A DNA stretch of 64,000 bases from Anisodus tanguticus (Eukaryota > Streptophyta > Magnoliopsida > Solanales > Solanaceae), in contig CM067555.1 in the NCBI GenBank assembly GCA_034509755.1, positions 20,720,142-20,784,141 of the forward strand, in the 5' to 3' direction. A program made the position numbers and the translations under genes. The notes below the pieces were generated by a model. It was not told where the DNA came from, ran no database searches, and worked only from the letters and a program-made list of their open reading frames with translations. Of the stretch, positions 1 to 10,349 are shown in pieces; position 1 is the first letter of the stretch, and each line of letters opens with the position of its first letter.

Positions 1-123
1 GTAGCAAAATGCAATGTGATTCTCGATGATTACGCTAGAGACTCAACCATTTGGGATGCAGAGCAAGGAGATGTTTTGGGAAAATTGGACATGTGCCTCG
101 ACCTTGTTTCTCCCGAAAACTAG
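1..123 (+). other. open frame entering from the left edge, unrecognised
   Basis: Frame 1 is open from the first base to a TAG at 121-123, giving 40 codons that end in LVSPEN. It has no start in the window and I do not recognise it. It could be a fragment of the Tat-1 polyprotein or chance. After the stop, 124-440 is AT-rich with no clear feature. Confidence 0.2.
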
Positions 124-444
124 TTAATTGCATTAATGTTTAATGAAACAATGCGATTCAGATTGAGGCCTGAATCACATCTACGCATTTAATGTGTTTT
201 GCCTCCACTTTTTGAAAGCTCAAAATGGCAAACCCGCATTGCTTTTGCTATTTTTAAAATCCGTTTTGTTTAAATAATTTTCTATTCTCTTTCATCATGC
301 AAACTAATAAATTTGTCGATAATATGTGACATATAATGAAACAAGAAAACAAGGTCCCAAACAACGAACAAGACTTCGAAGAATATGAGGAGATTCACAG
401 CCAGAAGAATTGGAACATGTTTTAGAACAAGCCAAAGCCAGATT

Positions 445-904
445 TTGATGAAACATCGAAATGGTTGATAATTATAAGCATTGGCATGAGCGTTTGCCCT
501 TTGTACTCTTGGGATACCACACTACAATCAGGACTTCTACTGGGGAAATGCTATATCTTTCGCAGCCAAATGGATACAAAATCATGTACATAGAGGTTGA
601 TTGATGAAAAGCAGATGAACACAGTTTGTCCGGGACAACTTTATCAAATAGAATGGCCAAAACTTTTAAGCAAGAACGTAAAGACAGGGATTTTTTAACC
701 AGTCAATTGGTGTCAAAACCATATTCCCACACCAAGATGAAGACAAAGGAAAATCCTAACTTGCAAGGGCCTTACATGGTTCACCGAGTGCTAACTGGAG
801 GGGCATTAACCCTAGCTAAAATGGACGGCAAAGTATGGCCAAAAGCTATCAACGCAGATACTACATTTAGGATTTTTCTATGTAATACACTTTCTATGTT
901 GTAA
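445..904 (+). pseudogene. Tat-1 integrase C-terminal remnant
   Basis: This is the tail of a gypsy integrase, which would insert element cDNA into the host genome. The first part reads HWHERLPFVLLGYHTT, the conserved block after the catalytic core in Tat integrases. A second stretch from about 650 has NRMAKTF, then QGPYMVHRVLTGGAL and WPKAINAD, the usual C-terminal end of Tat polyproteins. Two consecutive stops near 600 and a degenerate middle separate the blocks, so it cannot be read as one protein. The last stop is at 902-904. The polyprotein end is followed directly by the untranslated repeats. Confidence 0.75.
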
Positions 905-1290
905 AAGTTGCGCTCCCTTAGCGGGATACACAAAGAACCCATGTCAGGTATCGTTTCTTTAAATCACAAAAAAACCTTACAATCCCCTTTGCTTGGCATG
1001 AACTACGTTATGACCTGATTCCCTCGATGGAATACGTAGGCGGCCACATCAGCTTCAGTCCCACTTTTAAAAAAAAAACCTTACAATCCCCTTTGCTTGG
1101 CATGAACTACGTCATGACTTGATTCCCTCGGCGGGATACGTAGGCGGCCACATCGGCTTCGGTCCCACTTTTAGAAAAAACCTTACAATCCCCTTTGCTT
1201 GTAATGAACTACGTTATGACCAGATTCCCTCATGGGGCTATGTAGGCAGCCTAAATTGTCTTCGGTCCCACCATTAGGAAATCTTTTCTC
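905..1290 (+). repeat. tandem repeat of about 103 bp, three copies plus a partial one
   Basis: Units start at 975, 1079 and 1181, each opening with ccttacaatccccttt and containing a 'gattccctcg..gggatacgtaggcggcc' core. A shorter, diverged unit lies at 905-960. The same core recurs near 48650-48850 in the second Tat element. It lies directly after the pol stop and is non-coding. 1291-1985 holds no recognisable feature. Confidence 0.75.
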
Positions 1291-1985
1291 CTTTATCTCA
1301 CATATGACAAAATGCACCCATCTGATCACCCTGATAGGACAAGCAAGCAACCCATGCCACTCGGTCTCGTCCAGCTGAAAGTTCAGCATCTTCGCATTTG
1401 GAAACCAAGGCAAATTTAAAGGTTTACTGCAAGAAGACGCCGATAAACTTGGAAAAGCATCGGTGGGCTAAGTCTTCAGCCAGAAGAAGGATTTTGGATA
1501 AGACGTTTGCTTTGTTTCACCGCATGTCACTGCTCGACAGGCATTTACATACATGCATACTTTCTTATAAGAAAATTATTTTCAACAAATATTTTCATTA
1601 GAGTTCGACAGAAAATTTTATTAATATGCATACTTTCTTATAAACAAATTATTTTCAACAAATGTTTTCATTAACGGTTAGCCAAGACTGGGAATCAGAC
1701 AGGGGCTACAGGCCCGAATCAGCAGGACATGCAAGTATCAAGAGCCAAAGCTACAAAGTCAATGCGAATCAACCGCCTCTCCCCGAACTCACAATTTTTC
1801 ATTGAGTACAGGTTCTTCAGGTTGAAAGAAGCAGGGAAGCCACATCACTTATGATCAAGTTCACAAAGAATTTTCCCATCACGGCTCACCACAAGGATCA
1901 CGCTCCTATTTTGCATCTATACAAAGATATCATCTTGACCTACAGGGCCCAAACCATTATGTCTACACAAGGATGTTAATTCGAA

Positions 1986-3115
1986 TCACAGAGAGCTTAA
2001 ACACAGCAAACCGACGTAGAACCATCTATTACAGCCAAACTGACGGCAACCCGACAAATCGACGGCAAAGACGTCGCATCACATTTTTCATCCGTGTAAG
2101 GATGACATTTCAATTCACAGTCCACATGAGTTTGAATCGACGGAAGATTCAGCACAACGTGGAACCATATTACAACAAACTTACAGCAAGGATGTCATTT
2201 ACATCAAATCGATGGCAAAGACGTCGCATCACATTTTCGTCTGTGCAAGGATGATATTTCAATTCACAGTTTACATGAGTTTGAATCGACAGAAGATTCA
2301 GCACAACGTGGAGCTATCTCTTACAACAAACATCATTACAACGAAGTCTTCAGCTCAACAACTATCTTTTACAGCAAAACAACATTACAACGATGTCAAC
2401 AACATTACAACGATGTCAATAACATTACAACGATGTCTTCAGCGCAACAACTATCTTTTACAGCAAAACAGCATTACAACGACGTGTTCAGCTCAACAGC
2501 TATATCTTATAGCAAACAGCATTACAACGACGTCAACAACATTACAACGACGTCTTCATCGCAACAACTATCTCTTATAGCAAACAACATTATAACAACG
2601 TCATCAATGTTACGGTAGCTCAACCACTATCTTTTATAGCAAAACAGCATCACAACGACATCACCAGCATTATGTCAGCACAACAGCTATATCTTACAGC
2701 AGACCGCATTACACCGACGTCATCAGCATTATGTCTACGCAACACGTCTACACGATGACGTCTTCAACACAACACGTCCATACAACGACGTCATGAACAT
2801 TACAACGACGTCTTCAGTGCAACAACTATCTCTTACAGCAAACATCATTAAAACGACATCAACAACATCACAACGATGTCATCAGCATTATCATCACTAC
2901 GACATCACCAGCATTATGTCAGCACAACAACTATATCTTACAGCAGACCATATTACAGCGACGTCATCAATATTATGTCTACGCAACACGTCTACACGAT
3001 GGCGTCTTCAACACAACATGTCCATACAACGACGTCATGAGAATAATTACAACGACGACATCAATATTACGTCCTTACAACAACGTCATTGCATTACGTT
3101 TGTTCAAGAGCATCA
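1986..3115 (+). repeat. degenerate minisatellite rich in ACGTC / GACGTC
   Basis: About 1.1 kb made of imperfect short units such as 'cattacaacgacgtc', 'ttcagcgcaacaact' and 'atcagcattatgtc'. All long frames here are repetitive (TTSS, QQLS, LTAN), so I treat them as shadows of the repeat and not as genes. It lies in the 3' untranslated part of Tat-1. The many GACGTC cores are palindromic and match the core of plant bZIP-binding sites. Binding is inference. Confidence 0.7.
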
Positions 3116-3531
3116 TTTCGACTCACAGGGTCGCATTTCTATGTACTCATTCTCTGTTATTTCTATCTTAGTAATTATGCACTAATTTTATCTTAAGCTT
3201 TAGTTTGTAAGAGCTTTAATTTGCAGGAGCTTCAACACAACGTGGAACTATCTCTTACGGCGAATCGAGGCAATTTTGGTCAGCAGCCTACTTCGAACGC
3301 CGTTCCGCTCTTCTCCCAATAATTTTGTCACATCTACAACTAGTGTCATCGTAACTCGACACTGGAGAAATACTTCTTGAATCCGCACCAACTCTTGCAA
3401 TTTCTTCTCTCCCTCTCGGAATTCTATTTCTACCCGTGCATCCGTACTTCTCGTTCAATGCCCGAGGGTCAAGACAAAATTGGCTATTCAGTCAACTTCT
3501 TTGTCCGAAGACTCTTTCATCATCTCCGGCC
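3116..3531 (+). other. Tat-1 3' untranslated spacer
   Basis: About 400 bp between the minisatellite and the polypurine tract. No coding or repeat feature seen. Confidence 0.5.
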
Positions 3532-3544
3532 AAAGAGGGGCATC
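3532..3544 (+). promoter_or_regulatory. polypurine tract of Tat-1
   Basis: aaagagggg lies four bases before the TGTTGACACC that opens the LTR. This is the position and composition expected for the plus-strand primer of reverse transcription. Confidence 0.7.
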
Positions 3545-6500
3545 TGTTGACACCCATTTTTGTCCCATCTTTTCTGAATTTGTTTGCCATTTTAATTATT
3601 TTTTAACACCTCAAAACAATTTTTATCTATATACATACATGCGTATATATATATATTATAATTCTCATATATTATTATTATTGTTATTCGCATTTTTTGC
3701 TGTCATTTGCATTTTTATCATAATCATAGTTTTATCCGAAATTCTATGTTATTTTATTTTTCGCAAAAACGACATCACATTTTTTCATTTTTAGCATTTT
3801 AAACGTTTCGCAAATATTATGTTTTATTATTATCACATCGTTATATCTTATTTTAAATAATTTACATTTTTTCTTCAATGCATTTTTAATAATAAACCCC
3901 TTTTAATATTTTTAACACATAACCCATTTTATTTCCCAACCCAAGAACAATTTCTACCCTAAACATTTTCTACTCAACCCAAAACAATTCAACTCCCCTT
4001 TATTTTTCGGCCCACCTGAAACCGCCAAGCCCATTTCGGCCCAACCTACCCGAGCCCAAACCCATCCTCTTTATTCCCCCTTAACCAAACCCTACCCTAA
4101 AAAATAAAAACCAAACCCACCCTTTTCGCCCACTAACCCGCACACCCCCATACCCTTATCCCCAATCGGCCGCGACCCCACACCCCATACCATGCGTCGC
4201 CGGTCACCTCACTCCTGCCACCACCAACCCCTGACACCACCGTACCCTACCACCAACCCATCACTTCGACCCATACCCCTATCCCTTAAAATCCGCAACT
4301 ACCCCTTCAAATTCGGATTTTCGGCTCCTTTTATTTGAAATTTGAACTCGTTCTTGAGGTTGAGGGGTACGAATCCATCTATAAATACCCCCCTTTTGTT
4401 CTTCATTTGAGGGGGGATTTTGGGAGGTCAGATTTCGAGTTCAAGAAGATTTTTCTGATTTTCAGTTTTTCCAAAAAAGTCCAAAAATTCGAGAAAAGAA
4501 ATTAAAAAAATAGGTCCGAAAACAAGTCCAAAATCCAAAAGAAAAGGTGAGTTTTGTTCTTAAAGTTGGGGGTTAAAATACTTCTATTTGCTTCGTGAAC
4601 CCTACTCCGAAAATCTGCTTTTGTTTTGTTGTTCTTCACTGTTTTCGGATTTCGGTTGGGTCACTGTTCCGGTCGGGTTGGGTCAACCATGTTCAAGTAA
4701 ATATTTTTTAGATTTGGTGTTTTTATATCTTGTTGTTGGCTATCTGAAAATCTGAGAAGAAATCGATTCGGGTTGAAACCTCTGATTCGGGTCGGGTCAA
4801 CCCGGTTCGAATAAATTTCCAGATTTATATGTTTTATATCTTGTTGTTGGTTATCTGAAAATCCGAGAAGAAATCGATTCGGGTTGGAACCTCTGATTTG
4901 GGTCGGGTCAACCCGATTTGGGTAAATTTCCAGATTCATATGTTTTATATCTTGTTGTTGGCTATCTGAAAATCTGAGAAGAAATCGATTCGGGCTGAAA
5001 CCTCTGATTCAGTCGGGTCATCGATCCAGTCGGGTCATCGATCCATGTCGGGTCGACCCGGTTCGAATAAATTTCCAGATTTTGTATTTTATATCTTGTT
5101 GTTGGTTATCTGAAAATCCAAAATAATTGATTCTTATTCCGGTCACTGTTCCGGATTGCATTTCTCGGGTCGGATCGACCCGAAATTTGGGTCATCTATC
5201 CGGGTCTGTTTTTCAGAACTTGATCGATTACCTAATATTTCTTCACTATTACGTCGTCTTTTCGGGTCGGGTCAACCCGAAATCTGGTCGTTTCACTGTT
5301 CAAAATCCGGGTCGGTTTTTCATAGGCATTTCGAATCCTGCTTTGATCCAAAAATTTCAGAATTCGGATCGTACGTATAAGTTGAAAATTGTTGGTTTAT
5401 TTTGGCATTTAAACATCCGTGCACAGATATCTTACTGTTTTATTGATTTAAATAAATACTGCACTTAGGTCAATGAAATTGAATTTGAGGTCGCGTCCCT
5501 TCGAAATTGCCATTCTGTTTCAGTTTGCTGTTTTGGTATTATTTTGCTGATTTGAACAAATACTACACTTAGGCCAATGAAATTGAATTTGAGGCTGCGT
5601 CCCTTCGGAAAATGCCTCTCGGTTTCAGTTTTTTACTGTTTGGTTATTATTTTAATGATTTGAACATGATACTACACTGGCCGATGAAAAAATATCCGTC
5701 GATTTTTTAGGCCTCCACAGTTGCAAAGGCGGAAATAAAACTTTTGGGCAAGGATGAAACTTAAATCTTTTTTCACCCGAGAGACCAACACATTCGATAG
5801 GCAAGGCAACTAAAATGGCCAACGAGTCATATGTTCACAGCCACGATGTGATTGGAATGATCTTTTCAAAATTTACGTTTGAGCCCTACGTAATCAAAAC
5901 ATTTACTGTTTTGGATACGGATCTGAAGTTTATTTATATTCAACTGTTTTCTAACCATTTGTTCTTGACAGCTTGCAAGACATATATATCTATGAAAGTC
6001 AAAGAAGGCAAATACCCCTCGGAGATTATTTATTTTGTTGTTGTTTTTACTTTCTTTAATTCAGCTTTATTTCATTATGTATTATAATATTATTGTACTC
6101 GTGAAATTATTGAAATGTTTAGAATAGGTAGACTTAGAATTAATTAATAGGGTAGTCTAAAGCTGGAAACCCGTCGCTAGTTTATTTATTTGTAGGCTCG
6201 GTTAGTGCAAAATTAGAAACCCTCCGCTAGTTTATTTATTTTTAGGCTCGTCATACATATTTAATTTTTTTCAAAAACAACTTTTAACATCTTTTATTCG
6301 CTTTATTAATCATATCAATAAGTTTGTCCTTTTTTCAATTTGCAACTCAAAAGGATTTCTCTTTCTTTGGCATTGTAAATAATTTTGCTTTTCTTCTTAC
6401 TATCAATTGGTAAAAAATGCGTGTTTTTATTCAAAATCAAACTTTACATATGTTTTATAATTAGTGCAATACAAATGCATGTTTTATCCCAAAAAATCAC

Positions 6501-7054
6501 TTTGCATATATTTTCTAAATAATGCAATCAAAAGTGTGTTTTTAACAAATTATTTTTCATGTGTTTTTGTAAATAATACAATACAAATATATGTTTCACT
6601 TAGAAATCACCTTCCAAACATTTTTATCAATTTTCATACAAATTCATACTTTTTTTCAACTTTACATACATTTTTAAATGCCATACAAATGCATACTTGT
6701 ACAAAATGCATCATTTTATTAACTACTTGCAACATTATTTTTATACTTGTAAAAACATGCATTTTTCTTACTATAATAATTAACCTGAGTTTGACCGGAT
6801 AACCGCAAGTTAGCGGATCTTAAAGGATGTCTAACCCCTTCCCTTTAGGATAATAAAGAACCCCTACCTAGAATCTCATTAGTTTCGCAGATCAAAATTG
6901 GAGTTATTTTGCAGCTATTAGTTAACATTTAGGTGCCCTAATTCACCTTAGAATAATTAGGTGGCGACTCCTCAAGCAAAGCATTTTTTATCCAATCCAG
7001 AGGGAATCAACGTCACCGCGTCGCAAAGCCTGCGGGTTCAAAATGGGCGCGACA
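3545..7054 (+). repeat. 3' LTR of Tat-1 (about 3.5 kb)
   Basis: The LTR opens with TGTTGACACC right after a polypurine tract and closes with gggcgcgaca. Near the end it has the 'aggtggcgactcc' motif common in Tat/Ogre LTR ends. 3580-3950 is AT-rich, and 4000-4300 is C-rich with many 'accc' runs. A 111-bp tandem repeat lies at about 4655-5125. 5470-5650 has two related blocks beginning 'cacttaggtcaatgaaattg' and 'cacttaggccaatgaaattg'. A short duplicated block with 'gctagtttatttattt' lies near 6170-6245. No host ORF is supported inside. The 5' partner LTR is outside the window. Confidence 0.8.
4655..5125 (+). repeat. 111-bp tandem repeat inside the Tat-1 LTR, about four copies
   Basis: The phrase 'cgattcggg' starts at 4764, 4875 and 4986, exactly 111 bp apart. 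Each unit also has 'cgggtcaaccc', 'aaatttccaga' and 'atatcttgttgttgg'. The last unit carries an extra short duplication of 'cagtcgggtcatcgatc'. Frames through it are repeat shadows. Confidence 0.85.
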
Positions 7055-8500
7055 ATTACCATACTGGGAACTTAAGATCATGAAGTCATGCATATCATAA
7101 TAATAGACTTCCATACTTAGTCATATTTCCAGAAGATTCAAATAATAATTCTTTCTTTCAACTTTTCGCCCTTCTCACTTGCAAGGGTTATAATTCTCAA
7201 ACTGTGACCCCAAATAAGGTATTTCTTGCGCAAAATCAAAAGTAACACGAGGACCTATCACTATATCAAGTTTTCTCTGAAAATACTTAGTGTAACTAGT
7301 ACAAATTAATGAAAGACACAACCCAATGAAAACTGTCTCGCCAGAGTTTTGAAAAAAAAAGGACACAATCTTAAACAGTCATTACATTTTATCCATAAGT
7401 TGGACCGATCTATGTAAGGTCTCAAACTGTCTAGAACAGAGAAAACTAGAACTTGTATTCAACAAAAACTTTTAGATTCATTACCGATTTGTACAGTTTT
7501 CCGTTATACGTTCTGGCCCTCCGAATTTCAATCGATTCGAGGCAAAAACTTTAAACAACGATAACTCTAAAACCGTATATCGGTTTTGGCCCCGTTTGGG
7601 CTCAATCTCACCGTGAAAGAGAGATGTACAGTCTTGTAAAATTTCATCCCATCCTAACAAGGATAACACAGCGAAAACAATCCAAAATTACATTGCTCAA
7701 ACTTGTTTCAAGATAATACTTATATCAAATAATTCATCACAAGTTATTGTAGCAAATTTTAAGTTATATGGAGGCATCATCATAGAAAAAGATTAAATAT
7801 TCAATTTCAGTGCTTGATAAAAATTAGTCAAAAGAGACAACTACTAAGAGTGTAAACGGCAACTATAGAAAATTTCACACAGTTAACATATCCAAACAAC
7901 GTATGAATCATAAATGTTGTCTCTTGTGTCCATCAATAATATTTCAGTGCTTTAAAATACCGTAGTTCAACATTTACAAATATTGGTTGGCTATTAACAT
8001 GCATATTATGTTTTAACATGCATTGTAACTCAAAATACAAGGATTTTACTAAGAATTTGTGAGTGGGAGAACTTACCTTTATTTCTTCGAAATCTTTTCC
8101 GACCTGTTCAAGATCCTTTGCGGAGATTAATTCACAAAAAAAAATTGCTACGATCTACTGTGTATTAAATTCACTTAAAGCAACAGCAAGCGTCGTCACT
8201 GAAACTCAACGGAAACCAGAACTCAATATCGCAATTTCTCAAACTCTTTTGCTAAACCTTCTTTTTTTTCTTCCAGATTGCTTTTGCTTTCTATGCTTTG
8301 TCCCCTTTTGTTGTGTTTTATATAAAAGTGTATGTGTGTGTTTGTTGTGTTTTTAACTGAGTGCAAGTGTGCTCATGATAAATGAGACGTGAGGGAGAAA
8401 AATGGGGAATGGAAAAGTTCAGGTGAGTGAAATTAGGGGGACTGGTTTTGGGTTATGTTATTATTTTTTTTATTTTTTTTGTTATTCTCGGGACTTTACA
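7055..8500 (-). repeat. 3' LTR fragment of a minus-strand chromovirus
   Basis: Read on the minus strand, the LTR begins TGTAAAGTCCC at 8500, directly after a purine-rich tract, and runs down to about 7055, where it is cut by the Tat-1 LTR. No coding frame in it is credible. The pieces at 7175-7669 that stay open are short and unsupported. The outer LTR end is not present. Confidence 0.65.
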
Positions 8501-8535
8501 TTCTCCCCTCCTTAAACAACATTCGTCCTCGAATG
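8501..8535 (-). promoter_or_regulatory. polypurine tract and palindromic 'cattcg-agga-cgaatg' box
   Basis: On the minus strand the box CATTCGAGGACGAATG (8520-8535) is followed by aaggaggggagaa and then the LTR start. This arrangement is typical of the 3' end of Tekay/Del-type elements. The same box is present at 37532-37547 in the non-autonomous element described below. Confidence 0.65.
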
Positions 8536-8612
8536 TGAATAAGGTCGTAACACATGCACATAGACATGCAAACTACACACACATGAAACACAACTTAACA
8601 CATTTTATTACC

Positions 8613-9450
8613 TTACTCAAACTTGAATGGATATTTGACTTTCATCACGTCTTCAGCTTCCCAGGTTGCTTCTTTTGTGGAGTGATTTCTCCATAGGACT
8701 TTCACGGAAGAAATATATTTATTTTTTAAGGCGCTTAATCTGTCTATCCAGTATTTCCACTGAAATTTCTTCATATTGAAGCTCTTCGTTCAGGATTATT
8801 TATTGGGGTCGGATGACGTGACTTGGATCGTGCAAGTATTTTCGCAACATTGACACTGGAATACCAGATGCACCGCTTCTAATTCTTGTGGAAGTGCTAG
8901 TTCGTAAGCCACATTCCCCACTCTTCGTAAGATCCCATATGGTCCAATAAACCTTGGGCTCAACTTCCCTTTCTTGCCAAATCGCAGCACCCCCTTCATT
9001 GGAGAGACTTTTAAAAACACTTTCTCCCCTTCTTGAAGTTCGAGATCTCTTTTGTGATGATCCGCATAAGACTTATGGCGGCTATGAGGTGTTTTGATCC
9101 GCTTCAGAATTACCTACACTTTGTCATTTGTTTCTTGAATGACTTCGGGTCTGAGCAGTTGCGTCTCTCCCACCTCGAACCATCCAAGTGGAGATCTACA
9201 TTTTTGTCCATACAAGGCTTCGAACGGAACCATCTTTATACTTGAATGGAAACTGTTGTTGTATGCTAACTCAATTATACATAGATGGTCCAACCAGTTG
9301 CCCCGAAAGTCCAACACACAAGACCGCAACATGTTTTCCAATGTTTGAATTGTTCGCTCAGCTTGTCTATCTGTTTGTGGGTGGAAAGTCGTGCTCAACT
9401 TAACCTTTGTCCCGAGGCCCTACTGAAAACTTTGCCAAAAGTGTGAGATG
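8613..9450 (-). pseudogene. chromovirus (Tekay/Del-like) integrase and chromodomain remnant
   Basis: The minus strand gives the distal integrase core (FHPQTDRQAERTIQTLENML, then ELAYNNSFHSSI and FEALYGQKCRSPLGW). Next come the GPY/F-type module (LSPRFIGPYGILRRVGNVAY, ending in a degraded HPVFHVSMLRK-type block) and a chromodomain tail (VLWRNHSTKEATWEAEDV) with its stop at 8613-8615. Chromodomains in this clade bind histone marks and steer integration to heterochromatin. Frame changes lie near 9030-9110, near 8850 and near 8725, and a stop lies close to 9425. RT, RNase H and protease are missing because the remnant stops at the 9.4-9.6 kb junction. Confidence 0.85.
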
Positions 9451-9608
9451 AACTAGGATAGAAGATGCAATGACACTGGCTAAGGATAAAGCTTCATGTC
9501 GTGCCCAACTTAACCTTTGTCCCGAGGCCCTACTGAAAACTTTGCCAAAAGTGTGAGATAAACTAGGATAGAAGATGCAATTGACACTGGCTAAGGATAA
9601 AGCTTCAT
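9388..9608. repeat. 110-bp direct tandem duplication at the chromovirus/Tat junction
   Basis: Copy 1 is 9388-9497 and copy 2 is 9498-9608. Both run from 'gtcgtg(c)tcaactt' to 'gataaagcttcat' with only a few differences. Each copy contains the integrase piece on one side and the Tat ORF1 piece on the other, so the duplication arose after, or together with, the joining of the two elements. Confidence 0.85.
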
Positions 9609-10030
9609 GATTTCATCGGGAGTAGATTTATCTGGGACCAAAAGGTTGTGGTCAGGTTTCATCCTCCTCCTTACACATGTTCGGTCATTATCTATGGAAT
9701 CTCAGATCTCCTCTAAAGTTGGGGTCATTTCTATCTCTCTAAACCTAAACATCATTTTATCACAATCCCAATAGCTAGTAAGGACTTGTATCAGTTCCCT
9801 ACAACCCTTCATTGTCACCAACGAGAGTAGGTGTCCCAAACAGTATGTAACCTTTCTTTGATGTGCGGTATCTAACCAAACCCACCAAATTTTAGTATGT
9901 CAGGTGCCTCGAGGACCATGTCGAACTTAAGGTTGGTATCCACTACAAAATAGAGCACAATTAATTTCTCCCCCACCAAAGGACAAAGGTTTAGCATACA
10001 AGGCACAATAATGTTTCCAATTAGCAAGTA
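9579..10030 (-). pseudogene. Tat-2 ORF1 remnant, left (inverted) copy
   Basis: The reverse complement matches 43250-43853 on the right side, including the blocks around 'aaccttttggtccca', 'ggttgtagggaact' and 'aggtgtcccaaa'. That right-hand copy reads as the extra ORF that Tat-type elements carry before gag, and its style resembles plant mobile-domain proteins. This copy is shifted and truncated at 9579, where the chromovirus joins. No intact frame remains. Confidence 0.65.
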
Positions 10031-10331
10031 GTTGGATGCGGTATCGAGCGGACTACTCGAGGTGAACCGTTGTCGACTGTTGGACGACCGCGAGCCAACT
10101 CTATCTTCAACGTGTTATAAGGAAATAATTTGGTTTTTTACTATAGGACGGTTGTGAAACCGCATAACCTTCTTTGTGCACTGATACAAGTGTGTGTGTG
10201 TGTGTGGCGTTTGGCAGAGTTTATGATATGCATGCTATGACAGTTATATTTGCAAGAATTTAAACATATAAGCAATTATTCATAATAAAAACATATTGTA
10301 TGGAAACCCTTACAGTTAGAACCTAGGATTA

Positions 10332-10349
10332 TCCCCAGCGGAGTCGCCA
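10332..10349 (-). promoter_or_regulatory. primer-binding site of the left Tat-2 copy
   Basis: On the minus strand this reads TGGCGACTCCGCTGGGGA. It lies between LTR-like sequence and ORF1, where the tRNA primer site of minus-strand synthesis is expected. Ogre/Tat elements are reported to use tRNA-Arg. The match to a particular tRNA was not tested. The right copy at 42936 has one base changed. Confidence 0.6.

Larger units (their letters stand above)
1..7054 (+). mobile_element. 3' part of a Ty3/gypsy Tat-type LTR retrotransposon (element Tat-1)
   Basis: The segment carries, in order, a degenerate integrase tail (about 445-904), a long repeat-rich untranslated region, a polypurine tract at 3532-3540 and a complete 3' LTR at 3545-7054. 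The order integrase, long spacer, LTR is usual for Tat/Ogre-type elements. The 5' end lies before the window. Its LTR ends in gggcgcgaca and is unlike the LTR of the second Tat element further right, so they are different families. The LTR appears to abut, and probably interrupts, a chromovirus LTR at 7055. The element is dead: the coding part has stops and frameshifts. Confidence 0.8.

Noticed and set aside
1973..3185. Several long plus-strand frames with repeated TTSS/QQLS words
   Set aside because: They come from a minisatellite whose units lack stops. Composition is repetitive and frames overlap, with no domain.
4661..5380. Frames through the Tat-1 LTR with repeated motifs on both strands
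   Set aside because: Shadows of the 111-bp tandem repeat, with no protein family resemblance.
10190..10206. tgtgtgtg microsatellite
   Set aside because: Short simple repeat in a Tat-2 leader, matched by an acacac tract at 43079-43090 in the right arm. No further meaning.
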